Part shown: positions 43,030 through 53,955 of the stretch, one piece after another
Numbering within the stretch: the stretch's first letter is position 1
Layout of the letters: the number at the start of each line of letters is the position of its first letter
Assembly: GCA_963576735.1 (NCBI GenBank)
Contig: OY755174.1
Coordinates: forward strand, 5,518,001 to 5,582,000
Length of the DNA stretch: 64,000 bases
Direction of reading: 5' to 3'
DNA from: Bedellia somnulentella
Lineage: Eukaryota > Arthropoda > Insecta > Lepidoptera > Bedelliidae
Program-made: the position numbers and the translations under genes
The notes under the pieces: model-generated
The model's input: the letters and a program-made list of their open reading frames with translations, nothing else
The model's database searches: none
What the model was told of the DNA's origin: nothing

Positions 43030-43855
43030 ATTATGGCTTGAACATTAGGCGTGTGAAGGCATATCAAAAACTATGTCGTCTTTTGTTACAGAATTTCAGA
43101 ATTCGTATTTAATGACGGCGGGCTATCTTCCACACAACATGACTTGAAAGGTTGACAGTGATAAAAAGAACAATAATAACATTTTTATTTGACAGCATCT
43201 TATCACATTCTAGTGTTTTTTAGAAGTAACATTTTATATATTTGTAGTTGTAACATTGATATTACGTTCACCGTGTTCGCAGGCAAACAGGTACTCCCAT
43301 TCAACACAGACTATAGCAGGCCGACAAAATGACTTCGTATTCAAAATAATGGGTACCCAGCAAAGGGCTCGCCCTTGTTGATATTTACTCTAGCTTCCCA
43401 CTTGTTTTGTTACGTGAGCGGAAAGTGGATACGCTCCGTGAGTGATACGGAATACTGAAATATAACGTAGCTACTTAAGTACTTACTCATTGTTTTCCTT
43501 TACCAGGATCTCTTTATTTATAGCTTTCAATGTTTGTGGTTTGAAAATGATACGGTTAATAAATACATAGTTTTCGTTTTTATAATAAAAATCCGTTCAT
43601 AATAAATTAACGCATATCATACGTTGTAAAGAAACACGCGTGGTCACAGTGAGATATATCAGAGATATTTGAAATGAAAAGTCGACGATAGAGTTATTGG
43701 TTATTGTTATTGGTAATTGGTATTACATATCTATTCATCAGCGTAATTATTTCCTGGCAAATAATGGCTAACGGAATTACTTATATTTATTTACTTAACA
43801 AATGCTGGTAGAAACTGTGGCACTATTGATTCTACCCACCGTTTCAGGATTATAG
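43030..43855. other. No recognisable feature
   Basis: AT-rich. No exon or repeat named. Confidence 0.45.
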
Positions 43856-43858
43856 CAA

Positions 43859-43950
43859 ATACATACATACATATACTGACGGCCATTAATCCCAAAAAGG
43901 GGTAGCCAGAGCTTCAGAGCTAGAGCCGTAGCCACATTTGGAAATTGATT
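43859..43950 (-). mobile_element. Family A, 3' part (type III)
   Basis: ACATACATACATATACTGACGG to GCCACATTTGGAAATTGAT. 5' truncated. Confidence 0.8.
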
Positions 43951-44407
43951 ACAGCATATAGCCAATAACATATGCAAACATCGTGTAAGTATTTCACTTT
44001 AATTAAAACTCACAGGCATACAAACGTTTTAGAATATCAAGTACACCAAAAGCTTATGAAAAAGCCTCCCGCTGGGAAGTGGATATACTCCACACAAAAT
44101 TATTCTAATTCTCATAGAACATTGCACAGTGGGCCGCCGCGGGTCACATAATAGAGGATAGAGGCTATACGAGGTAATTTAATTAAGCCAAGCTGCACAG
44201 AATGAAATGGCATAATAATAGTTGCAGGTCGGAAAGCCTCGCAAAAGATAGTGAAGCCGCTTAGCTCTTTAATTAAAATCGCGCTCCGAAAGCTGCCGCA
44301 AAAATAATATCGCGAATGCCAAGGTAACTTTTATTAGAGCTGATGTAGGTTAATTTTATTGTCAGGACGAAGATTTTAGTAAGGCCATGTTTGATCATCC
44401 TTTTAAT
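43951..44407. other. No recognisable feature
   Basis: A slightly GC-richer patch near 44140-44160 (GTGGGCCGCCGCGGGTC) without further support. Confidence 0.4.
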
Positions 44408-44456
44408 ACATACATGTACTCACGACTACAAATCCTAAAAAGGGGAAGCCTGAACT
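44408..44456 (-). mobile_element. Family A scrap, 3' end
   Basis: ACATACATGTACTCACGACTAC and AATCCTAAAAAGGGGAAGCC. Confidence 0.6.
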
Positions 44457-44610
44457 AAATGGGGATGTTTTTTTCAGGATATTTAATTTCTGCGAAACCA
44501 TTTATAACTCAATAGTGGTACAATAATTGTGGCATTTATTACATTACAACGGCTCCTGAAGCAGAGTTTCTAACTGTATTCGGTAAATTATTAATAGAGT
44601 AATCATGTGA

Positions 44611-44980
44611 GCTGTGCTTTGTAGGCTTACGCCCGATTTCTGAATTGAGTATTCCAGCTGAGAACAACTTAAGTATCGTTCTGTCGCATTGAAATCTTAA
44701 CAACCGAATGAGACAAAACGATACTTAAGTCGTTCTCAGATTGAATACTCAATTCAGAAATCGGGCGTTAGAATATCTATAATCCATTTATGCTCGCGGG
44801 TGTCACAAGAAGTGACTAAAGGTTTTTTAGCTATTTTTTAGTGATTGCAGCGATGTTGTTGGAGACCAACCTTTCTTTATTTTACCATCTTTTTCCCATC
44901 CATCATCATCAGTTTATAATTACAAACGAGGCTAAGGGATTTCAAAATCGAATGCTCTAGATACGTGTATATGCACATGT
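44611..44980 (+). mobile_element. Family A, old copy split by a MITE
   Basis: The head GCTGTGCTTTGTAGGCTTA (44611-44629) continues at 44768 with TTAGAATATC, GCTCGCGGGTGTCACAAG, GGAGACCAACC and TTTTACCATC. The 3' end is badly decayed. Confidence 0.7.
44630..44767. mobile_element. 138 bp MITE with ~52 bp inverted repeats, TTA target
   Basis: Begins CGCCCGATTTCTGAATTGAG and ends with its complement. TTA lies on both sides, and the interrupted family A head normally has a single GGCTTAGAAT there, so the duplication is read directly from an empty-site equivalent. Confidence 0.88.
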
Positions 44981-45344
44981 GAATATTTCATATGAGTGAG
45001 ATATGTGTAAATAACTCCACCGAGTTGTATTAAAACTAAATTCCAACAGTTCCAGTCTAGTCTAAGACTGAGAAATGTTTTCATAGATAACAATAATAAT
45101 AATTCTCGGGAATCCAAACAAACTGCAATAGTTCTCTCGAGGCCCATTATTCTAGAGACGAGACTTTGTTGAATGAATGTTGCATTAGAATTTATATTGG
45201 ACTGTTTTCTTTGAACCATTTCATAAAATATTTATACTTGAAATATACTGTATTATTTCATATGCTAAATCATAAGTAAGTTTCTAATGAGTTTGTGTTT
45301 AGGAGTAAAGTGCTTATAGACCGTTGCAGTTTTTAATTCATTTA

Positions 45345-45594
45345 CATACATACATATACTCAAGGCTTTAAATCCCTAGAAGGGGTAGCCAGAGCTAAGG
45401 AATTAGAAATTCCTCAGCCACTTTTGGAAGTTGAGTGGGGAAAAGATGGTAAATAAAGGTTGCTGGTGTTGGGTCTCCAACAGCATCGCCCAAAAATCCC
45501 TTTAAAGCCCCAATACCGTTAGTCGCCTTTTACGTACACCCACCGGAAAAAATGGGGTAGTGCTATTCTAAGACACTACACAGCTCAATTTCAA
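45345..45594 (-). mobile_element. Family A retroposon, full length (type I)
   Basis: Perfect 13 bp duplication TTTAATTCATTTA (45332-45344, 45595-45607), with about 9 unexplained bases between the head and the right repeat. CGG of the usual CGGCTTAG is missing from the head. Confidence 0.93.
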
Positions 45595-45639
45595 TTTAAT
45601 TCATTTATATATTAAAACTACTGTACTAGTTTAGTGGTA

Positions 45640-45800
45640 AGATAAACATTTGGCTGAGTTGAGCTGAATCATGTGAGAATGTATTCGTAAAAATCAGAGA
45701 TAGGCCTACCTCTTATAACGCCCAGGCACTATTCAAGCAGAATATCACCAGGTTTCATAACTCTACCATCCCTCAAGGAAAATATTATGTGCATGCTGAG
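45640..45800 (+). mobile_element. Family B SINE, degraded
   Basis: TGGCTGAGTTGAGCTGAATCATGTGA, AGAGATAGGCCTACCTCTTA and TTCAAGCAGAATA in order. Confidence 0.6.
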
Positions 45801-45810
45801 TTGGGTTATT

Positions 45811-46325
45811 CATTTTATGCCTAGAATGCGTTGTTTGACTACAATAATATATTTTTTATTAATCAATGCGCCTCATGCCTTTAGCAAATTTTTTTTTTCT
45901 TAATTTACATTAAATGTCCAAATCTATTCAAGAAATATAATTAAATAAACGAAATCGGCTTTTGACTTTTTAAATATGTTCAATAAAAAATAGAAGTAAA
46001 AAGACCTCAATAGTAAAACAAATATTACATAGGATAAATCTTTCCGACCGCGAAATAAATTCCAGTGGTTGAGATTGGCCATTCATAGATTTTATCGCTC
46101 ACATTTGTCGTCCGACATTTGAAAGGAATACTTGCCTTCTGGTATATGAATGGCCACACTTTACTTTCTTATTTTCGATCAATCTTCATACAGTTGTACT
46201 AAGCAACGGAATGTTGGACGTCCTAAACAATTCTTTATTTAATAACTGATAGTCTAAAATCGGCTCTTGTAAATCTATCTATTCAGGTTATATGTATAGA
46301 GATTTTAAGTGAAGTATATATGTAT
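45811..46325. other. No gene; weak inverted repeat
   Basis: TTGGCCATTCATAG near 46075 and TATGAATGGCCA near 46150 are inverted and may mark a small MITE. No target duplication was identified. Confidence 0.35.
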
Positions 46326-46329
46326 ATGT

Positions 46330-46580
46330 GCCGTGTAGTGTCGGCTTAGAATAACACTACCCCATTTCTACCCGTGGGTGATCGTAAGAGGCGACTAAGG
46401 GTATAGAGGCTTTTTAAGTGATTCTTGGGCGATGTGGTTGGAGACCCGTCACCAAAAACATTTATTATTACCATCTTCTCTCCAATCAACTTCCAAAAGA
46501 GGCTGAGGAATTTTTCATTCCAAAGCTCTGGCTACCGTTAAGGGATTTATAGCCGTGATTATATGTATGTATGTATATGT
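46330..46580 (+). mobile_element. Family A retroposon, full length (type II)
   Basis: GCCGTGTAGTGTCGGCTTAG head and type II body. Flanked by ATGTATATGT on both sides, though the right repeat merges with the tail. Confidence 0.9.
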
Positions 46581-46984
46581 CCATATTTAAACCTTTTATT
46601 TCCTACAGTTACGCTCAAGCTACATTTTCGTATTTCCTGTCTTAACTAAGAATGTAGTTTATGTACATTTTTCTAAATCAGGAAAAGCATAAATCAACTA
46701 ATGCCGTAGCAAAAGTGTTTTTTTTCTGCAATTGTACTAGTTGTAATCAGTTCACGGAATTTAATAAAGTTAAATAAAAATTGTGCGCACACATACTAGA
46801 TATTAATAGATTCTATGCAAATAGGGTATGTATGTATTAACATGCAAATAATAGATGACAAAGAATACGACTGCCCAAAGACGTGATGAAACTATACATG
46901 GCATACAAATGTAATTAGTATTAGTATGAGATACCTTCCTTAATTTATGCTAATATGTTTGCCTTTTTTAATCAGTAGAAAAAT

Positions 46985-47215
46985 GTATAGAAATATTTTA
47001 TAGAGCCAACGTGGAAGGTAATGTGAGTATAGGACCAAATCACAAATAGAGAGTATGCCCAAGAAGGCTGGCGTCCGAAGTATGATGAATAAAAGAGCAT
47101 GTTAGAAAAGATTGATGGATGCAAATGAAGCTAGAGAGGTTTGCCAGGATCGTACAAAGTGGCTATCAGTAGTAACTGCCTATGCCAACGGAAAATAATG
47201 GCGTGAGTATATTTT
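46985..47215 (+). mobile_element. LINE R, 3' fragment
   Basis: AGAGCCAACGTGGAAGGTAATG through AGAGAGGTTTGCCAGGATCG and the GGCGTGAGTATATT end. It covers the segment encoding the C-terminal ~75 residues, with frame damage. Confidence 0.85.
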
Positions 47216-47388
47216 GTTCAAGACTGTCTTTTCATTTTAGCTCTGTCTATGTAGGTATGAAGTTCCTAATGATTATGCCACTTTTTCCTAATAATTATGT
47301 ACTTATGCCCATTGTTGACATGTATATTCAAGTGTCATATTTGTCATCCGGTTTTAAGTGTTCTCGATTTTTAACCCGACACTGCTAG

Positions 47389-47441
47389 AGATAGGGGTTA
47401 TAGACGCATTGTACGAATACACTTACAAATCAGCACAACTC
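47389..47441 (-). mobile_element. Family B SINE scrap
   Basis: TTGTACGAATACACTTAC and AGCACAACTCAG. Confidence 0.5.
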
Positions 47442-47990
47442 AGGTTGTTCCAAGAAGCTTCTCATCATCAAACAATAATATTGTGTTTCTGTTTGCATTT
47501 TATTTGAATCCGGTAATAGAAATAATAAATATGTTACAATTAAAACAACTATTGATTTTTGAATATTCAATCGTGAGTTATTACATGGTTTTTTTTGTAA
47601 AGCCCGATCGAGACGTTTCGAGAACTTTTTAGTTATCATGGTCACGGAAAGATAATAAGTCTGTGTCTGAATTAATAGCTGCTTACTTAGGTGCACTGTT
47701 GACCCTTAACTTCTGATACATAAGTGACATTGGCGACAAATATTGGTTCATTATCTATTTTTGTTCGGGACTTCCTGTGTTAAATTTTAGTAGTTTACCG
47801 ACGATTTCGCAGGCTAAAAAGCGTATCTGCAACGTACTTGTTAGCGGCTTGGTGCTGTGTTCCGATGACAAAACATTTCAGTAGTAGTGTAACTTTTTTT
47901 TTTAACTAAGGAAGACGGAAGAGTCTATCAATTCAACTTGTATTTTTGTTTTTTTTATGACTAATAAACGGATTATATGGACTTATTATA
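47442..47990. other. No recognisable feature
   Basis: AT-rich. The 88-codon minus frame at 47430-47696 has no domain. Confidence 0.45.
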
Positions 47991-47994
47991 TATA

Positions 47995-48115
47995 GATCAA
48001 GCTAGCCCCAAACTAAGTAGAAGTTGTATTATGGGATCCTAACTCAACGATATATTCAATATTAAATAATACACATATTAATAACACCAAAGACCATAGA
48101 TTTAGTATGCTATAC
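47995..48115 (-). mobile_element. tRNA-like SINE family D, 3' part
   Basis: GATCAAGCTAGCCCCAAACT, CTAACTCAACGATATATTC and AATAATACACATATTAATAAC. The tRNA-like head is absent. Confidence 0.65.
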
Positions 48116-48380
48116 TTACGTATATAGATTGGCAATACAAAGACGACAGGCGAGACTAAAAAAAAGTACAACGGCGTGCGTAAATGAGTGTGTGTGCGTG
48201 ACATTAGTATGGCGGATTCCATACTAGCCCTATTAAAATTGATAAAATATCACGTATTTGTTATTTTCGCCAATTCGTAAACTTTACAGTAATTGTAATA
48301 TAATAATGATAGAAGATATTTTTTATCATATATTTGCATAGTAAACTTTGGTTAAAGATCTACAATAAAGCACATCATCA

Positions 48381-48650
48381 TTGGCCACAGCATCTGTTGC
48401 AGATGTTTGTTGCAGCGCTCATGGATTACGGGTTGCCGCACCGCCGTTGGTGGCTGTAGAGCCCTATGGCTGCGCGGCATTTCTTGCCACCTCTGTCGCA
48501 CACGAAACGAGAGTCTGCAGGAGGTGGGAGATATGTGAAAAAGTGGCCGCAAATTGCATCCACATCTTGACAAACTTCTCTTGCTTCCCCTACATTAATA
48601 TTCTTCTCATACATGCTCTTTTATTCTTCTCACTTCGGACCCCTGCGATA
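48381..48650 (-). pseudogene. Chimera of two LINE C-termini
   Basis: Reading the minus strand, 48650-48556 is LINE R (GAAGAATAAAAGAGCATGTA, GAAGCAAGAGAAGTTTGTCAAGAT). In an open frame it then passes into a different LINE tail: ADSRFVCDRGGKKC, RAAIGLYSHQRRC, then a stop at about 48426. The latter is the C-terminal zinc-finger-like motif of another LINE type, with the second cysteine apparently changed to Gly. Further downstream are remains of that LINE's 3' UTR. Confidence 0.6.
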
Positions 48651-49108
48651 CATTGCTATGATGAGGATGTTATTATATTTCGAAAACAAGTGAACGAAGT
48701 TTGTCTTCGAAAAATAATAATTATTAATTAAATTAAAATTACTTGCGGCCTCTTTTGCTTGGCTGCGTCTTGTCAGTCAGTGTATTCTCCTATTCATAAA
48801 CTTATGTTAAAATGAGTGTTTGACTAAATACGTTATGAACGTAGTGATTTAGCAGCGGGATCCTATACTATTAGTTTTATTTCAGAGAGTAATAAAAATA
48901 GTTTTAAACTTATAGCACTAGCTGTTATAGCCACTATCTCATCCGTTTTTAATATTTGTAATATTCTATCTATATATTTTTCTATAATTAAATCTTGTTC
49001 TCACTTAGCCTTGGTAACTTAATAAATTAATATTCTGACTTGGTTTAAAGTTGCAAAATGGCATATACAAAATGTTTGAAAAATATCAAAATACCACTGG
49101 TGTCCTAT

Positions 49109-49180
49109 TAATTTCTAATTCCTTAGCTCTGCCTACCCCTTCTAGGGATTTATAGCCGTGAGTATATGTATGTATGTATG
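49109..49180 (+). mobile_element. Family A, strongly 5' truncated, perfect duplication
   Basis: Only ~70 bp of 3' end, yet bounded by perfect 8 bp TGTCCTAT repeats (49101-49108, 49181-49188). It arose by a truncated insertion, not by later deletion. Confidence 0.93.
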
Positions 49181-49191
49181 TGTCCTATCAC

Positions 49192-49305
49192 ACGATTAAA
49201 GGTTTGGATTTTTTAAAGCAATCGATAATTGGGCGAATGTTGCTTGAAACCCACATCACCAACAACAACTCATTCTATCACGATTTCCTTACTCAATTTC
49301 CAGAA
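49192..49305 (+). mobile_element. Family A, old copy, 5' part (split)
   Basis: ATTAAAGGTTTGGATTTTTT, GGGCGAATGTTGCTTGAAAC and ACTCAATTTCCAGAA. It continues beyond 49516 as a decayed 3' part up to about 49600. Confidence 0.6.
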
Positions 49306-49506
49306 CTGCTGTGTAGTGCCAGCTTAGAATAGCACTACCCATTTCTTCCTATGGGTGATCGTAAGAGGCGACCAAGGGTGTTGGGGCTTTGTAAGTAATT
49401 TTAAGGCGATGCTGTTGCAGACCCATCACCAAAAACATTTATTTTACAGTTTTTTCCCTACCTAAACTTCCAAAAGCGGCAGAAGATTTTTTGATTTATT
49501 TATGTT
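49306..49506 (+). mobile_element. Family A copy nested in an older family A copy
   Basis: Head GCTGTGTAGTGCCAGCTTAG. The 3' quarter is missing. ATTTCCAGAA is duplicated at 49296-49305 and 49507-49516, so the shortened form is flanked by a proper target duplication. Confidence 0.9.
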
Positions 49507-49664
49507 ATTTCCAGAAGTAGTTTCTTAACCCAACATAGCTTGAGTTGAAATTGAGATGCCTTCTTGATTCCGAAGCTCTGTGATGATGAGTGATTATACT
49601 GAGGTAAAATTTTTCACAAAGATAGCAAGCAGGTATGTTATTTATGTTTTCATTTAAAGTCTTA

Positions 49665-49972
49665 CTTTTCAAGTTACTGGTACTACAAACAAGGTTACTG
49701 AATTTATCATGGTTGTTAACGGTGAGGGAAAACATCGTGAGGAAACCCACATGGCTGAGTTGTACTTAGTCATGTGACAGTGTATTCGTACAAAACGGCG
49801 ATAGGCCTGCCCCCTATCACGTGAGTACACTGTCCATGCAAAACGTGGGTACTCTGAACACCAGGTGACAAAGTCACGTGATGTTCAGAAGTATTAGTAC
49901 CTCTGCCAACCCCTTCGGGGATGTTCGGCGTGAACGTTTATGTTATTATGTTATGTTATGTTATTTAAAGTC
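49665..49972 (+). mobile_element. Family B SINE, 5' truncated, with 36 bp of foreign 5' DNA
   Basis: Near-consensus body from ATTTATCATGGTTG (about 49697) to the TTATG tail. The duplication ATTTAAAGTCKTA (49652-49664, 49973-49985) starts 33-36 bp upstream of recognisable SINE sequence. The intervening CTTTTCAAGTTACTGG segment is not part of the family. Confidence 0.88.
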
Positions 49973-49985
49973 GTAAGATAATCGT

Positions 49986-51610
49986 ATTGTTATGGGTTGT
50001 AATGGCATTGAGCAAAAATATGTAGACTAGAATAACGTATAACAAGTCACAATTGGTTTTGGTCGCAAACAATAATAGCAACAATATGCGTATTATTTAA
50101 GTTTGCGTCATGTTGCGTATATATTACGCAAACTCATTGCCATGCAATCTTTCAATTGAAATCAATACAGTTTACAACTTACAAAAATTGAAATAATTTC
50201 ATTTCTCGTTGTAATAAAAGACTTAGATATTCTATGCGCGAAGTTGAAATCCCAAAAATAGTTGCCTGTAATGTTTGTTCACGTCCTCAGTGATATTAAT
50301 TAATATGATAACATATTAAAAAAAATTAACTTGGTACAATTACTTTTTGATCTCAAAATCGCCTTATGAGATGGTTGCACCAAAGTAAAACTAGGTAAAT
50401 GTATAAAGCATCCGGGGACTCAAAATAGTGAACATTTAGCAACTGTACTCCATCTTTAGGCTTGTGAACATTTACATATAGTGAAGATTTTTCTACATAA
50501 CTTTGCGCCACCTAGTAAAATGAACAAAAACTATTTAAAGTGTCAACACGGCAGCACCGACGTCAACGAGGACACCTATTTACCATTTTGTTTGTTTTGG
50601 AAAGATGGCAGTAGCTCCTCTAATTGCTAGTATATCTACTTATCAATTACAATCAGAACAACAACTAAAAATATAACCTGTTTGAAAATTATTATCAGAA
50701 GTTCAATAGGATTAATTTCCTCAGAAAAAATTGGATTTAAAATTTTTTTAACATTGGTAGCCGCAGGACTACTATGTGTGTCCCTGCATTTTTATATTCA
50801 TGTCCTCGTATCGGCCTATTTTACCTACTCGCTCGCGATAAGCAATTTAAATCAGTTTAAGGGCTGGAGCTTTGGAATAAAAAAGTGTATTTTTCCATCG
50901 TCTATTGATACATTTAAATAATTTATGATTGTAGATATGCAAAAATAGTAAAAAATAGTAAACAGTCATGAATTTAGCGGGATTAGATATGATAATACTT
51001 ACAATCCACTAATGCCGTCATAACATAACTAACCTTCGTTATCATAAATGATTATTTAAAAACTTATTTAGTCCTTATCATGAAGCTACTAACTAAACAG
51101 GAGAGCGTAATCACAAAAATATGGTAAACAAAAATGCATTTTATTACAATGCAATAAAGTTAATTATCTTTGAAAGACTGTCAAGCAGAGAAACGTCCTA
51201 GAACGAGAGCCGTGTGAGAGAGAAGTGTGTCCCGCTCGCGCGGTTGCCAGTCGAGATAAAGTTCAAAGAAAAACAAATTCAAACTTATTTATAGGGAATA
51301 TTTTATAAAAAGCAGGTTATTAACTGTTCCTTTTTTGTATTTTATTTCAAATATTATTGTCGCCTATCGATTTGGAGATAAATAATTGGTTAAGTTTGGC
51401 AAAAAGGATATTAATATTTGTCACGGGTATCCCCATCGAAACAAGATAAATGTGGTGTCCACAATTTATCAATTGTTTGAGTGTTTTGGAGCTTTTATCA
51501 TTTAATTAAGAAAATATAGTGATAAATATGGGTTCATGTTATGGAACAATAAATAAAATGTGTATCATCTCGAACTTTACCACATGAATGCATTAAACGA
51601 TTTGAATTTG
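49986..51610. other. No recognised repeat; two weak gene-like hints
   Basis: At 50605 an ATG opens a 23-codon frame (MAVAPLIASISTYQLQ) after a T-rich leader. At 51222-51250 a CpG-rich patch (CCCGCTCGCGCGGTTGCC) stands out. Neither has splice or domain support. Confidence 0.3.
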
Positions 51611-51615
51611 AATAT

Positions 51616-51765
51616 AGCTGTGTGGTGTCGCGGTCGGCTTAGTATAGCACTACCCCATTTCTTCCGGTGGGTGTACGTAAGAGGCGACTAACGGTATTGG
51701 GGCTTTTAAGGGGTTTTTGGGCAATGCGGTTGAGACCCATCACCAACAACCTTTTATAATATTTT
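51616..51765 (+). mobile_element. Family A, 5' half (type I)
   Basis: GCTGTGTGGTGTCGCGGTCGGC head with a small duplication. It ends after CACCAACAACCTTTTATA near the family C copy C6. Confidence 0.88.
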
Positions 51766-51790
51766 TTATACTGTGTGTATGTAAATATAA

Positions 51791-51959
51791 CTAATAAATA
51801 AAGGATAAATAAAGGAAAGAAAAATTTCGACACAGGTGGGGATCGAACCCGCGACCTCGGGTATACGCCCCCGTCGCTCTGCCAATTGAGCTACCGTGTC
51901 AAAGGCTGCGAGTGCATCAGGTCCCCACATGAGGTTTTCATGAACAAAAACATTCAAAA
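51791..51959 (-). mobile_element. Family C copy C6, perfect 13 bp target duplication
   Basis: TATGTAAATATAA lies directly before (51778-51790) and after (51960-51972) the element. The left arm is truncated and starts at CTAATAAATAAAGG. It carries the full tRNA-like unit (51829-51900, minus). The centre and most of the right arm are gone: TGCGAGTGCATCAG jumps to GTCCCCACATGAGG and the standard right end. A variable-length duplication next to a truncated arm is the mark of retroposition. Confidence 0.9.
51829..51900 (-). other. tRNA-like cloverleaf within family C copy C6
   Basis: GACACGG acceptor, TAGCTCAATTGGCAGAGC A box/D arm, GGGTTCGATCCCC T arm, CCTGTGTC 3' side. Followed in its own orientation by GAAATTTTTC. 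Confidence 0.75.
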
Positions 51960-51972
51960 TATGTAAATATAA

Positions 51973-52340
51973 GTGTTTTTGTATCCTTTAGAGGAACTCT
52001 TATTAAAACACCAACAGATGGTCACCCTACTTAAAACGAGACACAGTTCGCTAGTTAGCCATCCTTTTTCAGGACACTTTAGGTCGCCAGCGCGCGTTCC
52101 TGTTTAAATAATACTTCCATGGTCCTTATCTTTACGCATGTAGCCATGTGGCAAACACATTATAAACACTAATTTTAAGTCGATATCATAACACGAATTA
52201 CTTAAATTTATACATACATACATGAAAAGTTTTCGAAACGTCGGGCTTTAAAAATAATGTAATAACACGCGATTAAAATATCCGAAAATCAATAGTTGTT
52301 TCAATTATAATGTGCAATCGTGAAAATCTTAGAAAATACT
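51973..52340. other. No recognisable feature
   Basis: AT-rich. No repeat family seen. Confidence 0.45.
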
Positions 52341-52591
52341 ATACATACATACATACATATACTCACGGCTATAAATCCCTAGAAGGGGTAGCCAGAGCTA
52401 AGGAATTATAAATTCCTCAACCGCATTTGGAAAATTGAGTGGGGAAAGGATGGTAAAGTAAAGTTCGTTGGTGATGGGTCTCCAGCCGCATCGCCCAAAA
52501 ATCCCTTAAAAGCCCCAATACCGTTAGTCGCCTCTTACGTACACCCATCGGTAGAAACGGGGTAGTGCTATTCTAAACCGACACTACACGG
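52341..52591 (-). mobile_element. Family A retroposon, full length (type I)
   Basis: Five CATA units, complete body, and the head ACCGTGTAGTGTCGGTTTAG in minus orientation. Confidence 0.93.
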
Positions 52592-52616
52592 TGGAAATTT
52601 ATACTCATAGTTTTTT

Positions 52617-52649
52617 GCCGTATAGTGCCAGCTTAGAATGTCACTATTT
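52617..52649 (+). mobile_element. Family A scrap, head only
   Basis: GCCGTATAGTGCCAGCTTAG and AATGTCACTAT. It is followed by unrelated sequence with an AGGACTGCCA...TGGCAGTCCT inverted repeat (52678-52742). Confidence 0.7.
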
Positions 52650-52749
52650 ATCTGGTTTTTCAAATTTATTCATTTCAGGACTGCCACTCCCAAAAATTAT
52701 CTTAAACTGTATAATATGTGTTTTTAACCTCTGGCAGTCCTATCTGACT

Positions 52750-52915
52750 CGTTTTCGTCACATGGCTGAGTGTTTCTACAATATGGCGATAAGTCCTCTG
52801 CCATGTAAAAAGGAACACTGACCAAGCAAAGGGTGGTTACTCAGATGATAAAATAGCACGAGATATTCAAAAGCATTAATTCTGATATTTAAGGTGTGAA
52901 CGCTGAGTTGGGTTG
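52750..52915 (+). mobile_element. Family B SINE, degraded 3' part
   Basis: CACATGGCTGAGTGTTTCTAC, ATGGCGATAAGTCCTCTGCC and ACTGACCAAGCAAAGGGTGG. Confidence 0.6.
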
Positions 52916-52997
52916 AGAGAGTTAAAACATGCTAGAAGAACAATTTATTTCTGCGATACAGAAAATTAAGTCCGGATTCTTTACGTTACAAATGAAT

Positions 52998-53233
52998 GTC
53001 TGTGTACTAACCCATTTCTACCCGTGGGTGAAAGTAAGAGGCGACCAAAGGTACAGGACTTTATAAGTGGAAAGTATCGATGGGCGGAGTGGTTGGAGAC
53101 CCGTCAACAACAATTATTTAAAACCATCATTTCTCAACTCATCTTCCAAAAGTAGCTGACGAATTTCTCATTTCACAGCGCTGGCTACCCCATCTAGGGA
53201 TTTATAGCCGTGAGTATATGAATGTATGTATGC
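52998..53233 (+). mobile_element. Family A, slightly 5' truncated (type II)
   Basis: Perfect 10 bp duplication ACAAATGAAT (52988-52997, 53234-53243). The recognisable body starts at CCCATTTCTACCCGTGGG. Confidence 0.92.
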
Positions 53234-53540
53234 ACAAATGAATTGTCATAATATCAATTCATTGCTTTCTTAACGGGATTAAATTATGACACAATGTTAA
53301 AATGAACTTTTAATGATTTCGTTTCGAATGTGAATGATCCAAATATATTTTTAAAACATATTTTTTTTTATGAAACAACATATAAAAATCACAGACGAAG
53401 ACGTCAGTAAAACTAGTTCAATAGTAATAGATCTAATGATCATGGGTCACTAGATCTTGTCACATAATCTTACTTCCGCAACCTTGAACGTGATACATCA
53501 CACACTTCTGCGTATTCATTTGCTCTTTTTTAGTATGTAT

Positions 53541-53826
53541 AATGATAGAATATATCGCAATCTCAGAGCGAAAGAGGCTCAAATCAAAAATAACGATATT
53601 GAGTTACAATCACAGAGAGACATAAAAAATTATGCTGTATCCGATGAATAGTAAAACAAATGCACTCATTGTTAAAAAAACAGGATAGCGAATTTTCCGT
53701 CCCTATAACAATAAGTGCCTTTGTTTTAGAACATATTTTTTTATGCCTTTCTATGGTTGCTACTCAATATCACTATTTTTGACATGAGCCTCTTTCGTTC
53801 TGAGAGTGCGATATAGTGGAGTAATA
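53541..53826. mobile_element. Foldback element with ~80 bp inverted repeats
   Basis: The left arm (about 53550-53632: TATCGCAATCTCAGAGCGAA, AGAGGCTCAAATCAAAAATA) is inverted at 53742-53822. TA lies near both ends. The 64-codon frame at 53457-53651 crosses it and is incidental. Confidence 0.8.
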
Positions 53827-53955
53827 TCTGGTAATTGTTGAGCCATTTAGTATCAAAGATGACTAAGTCGGGTGGTTAAGAAAAACAATTAACTAGAAAA
53901 ACAAACATTTAAAGAATTATGTTTATAAGAACAGTATTTTTTAAGAAAAGATTAT

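Noticed and set aside
50605..50676. 23-codon frame MAVAPLIASISTYQLQ as a first exon
   Set aside because: It ends in a stop, not a splice donor, and nothing else nearby supports a gene.
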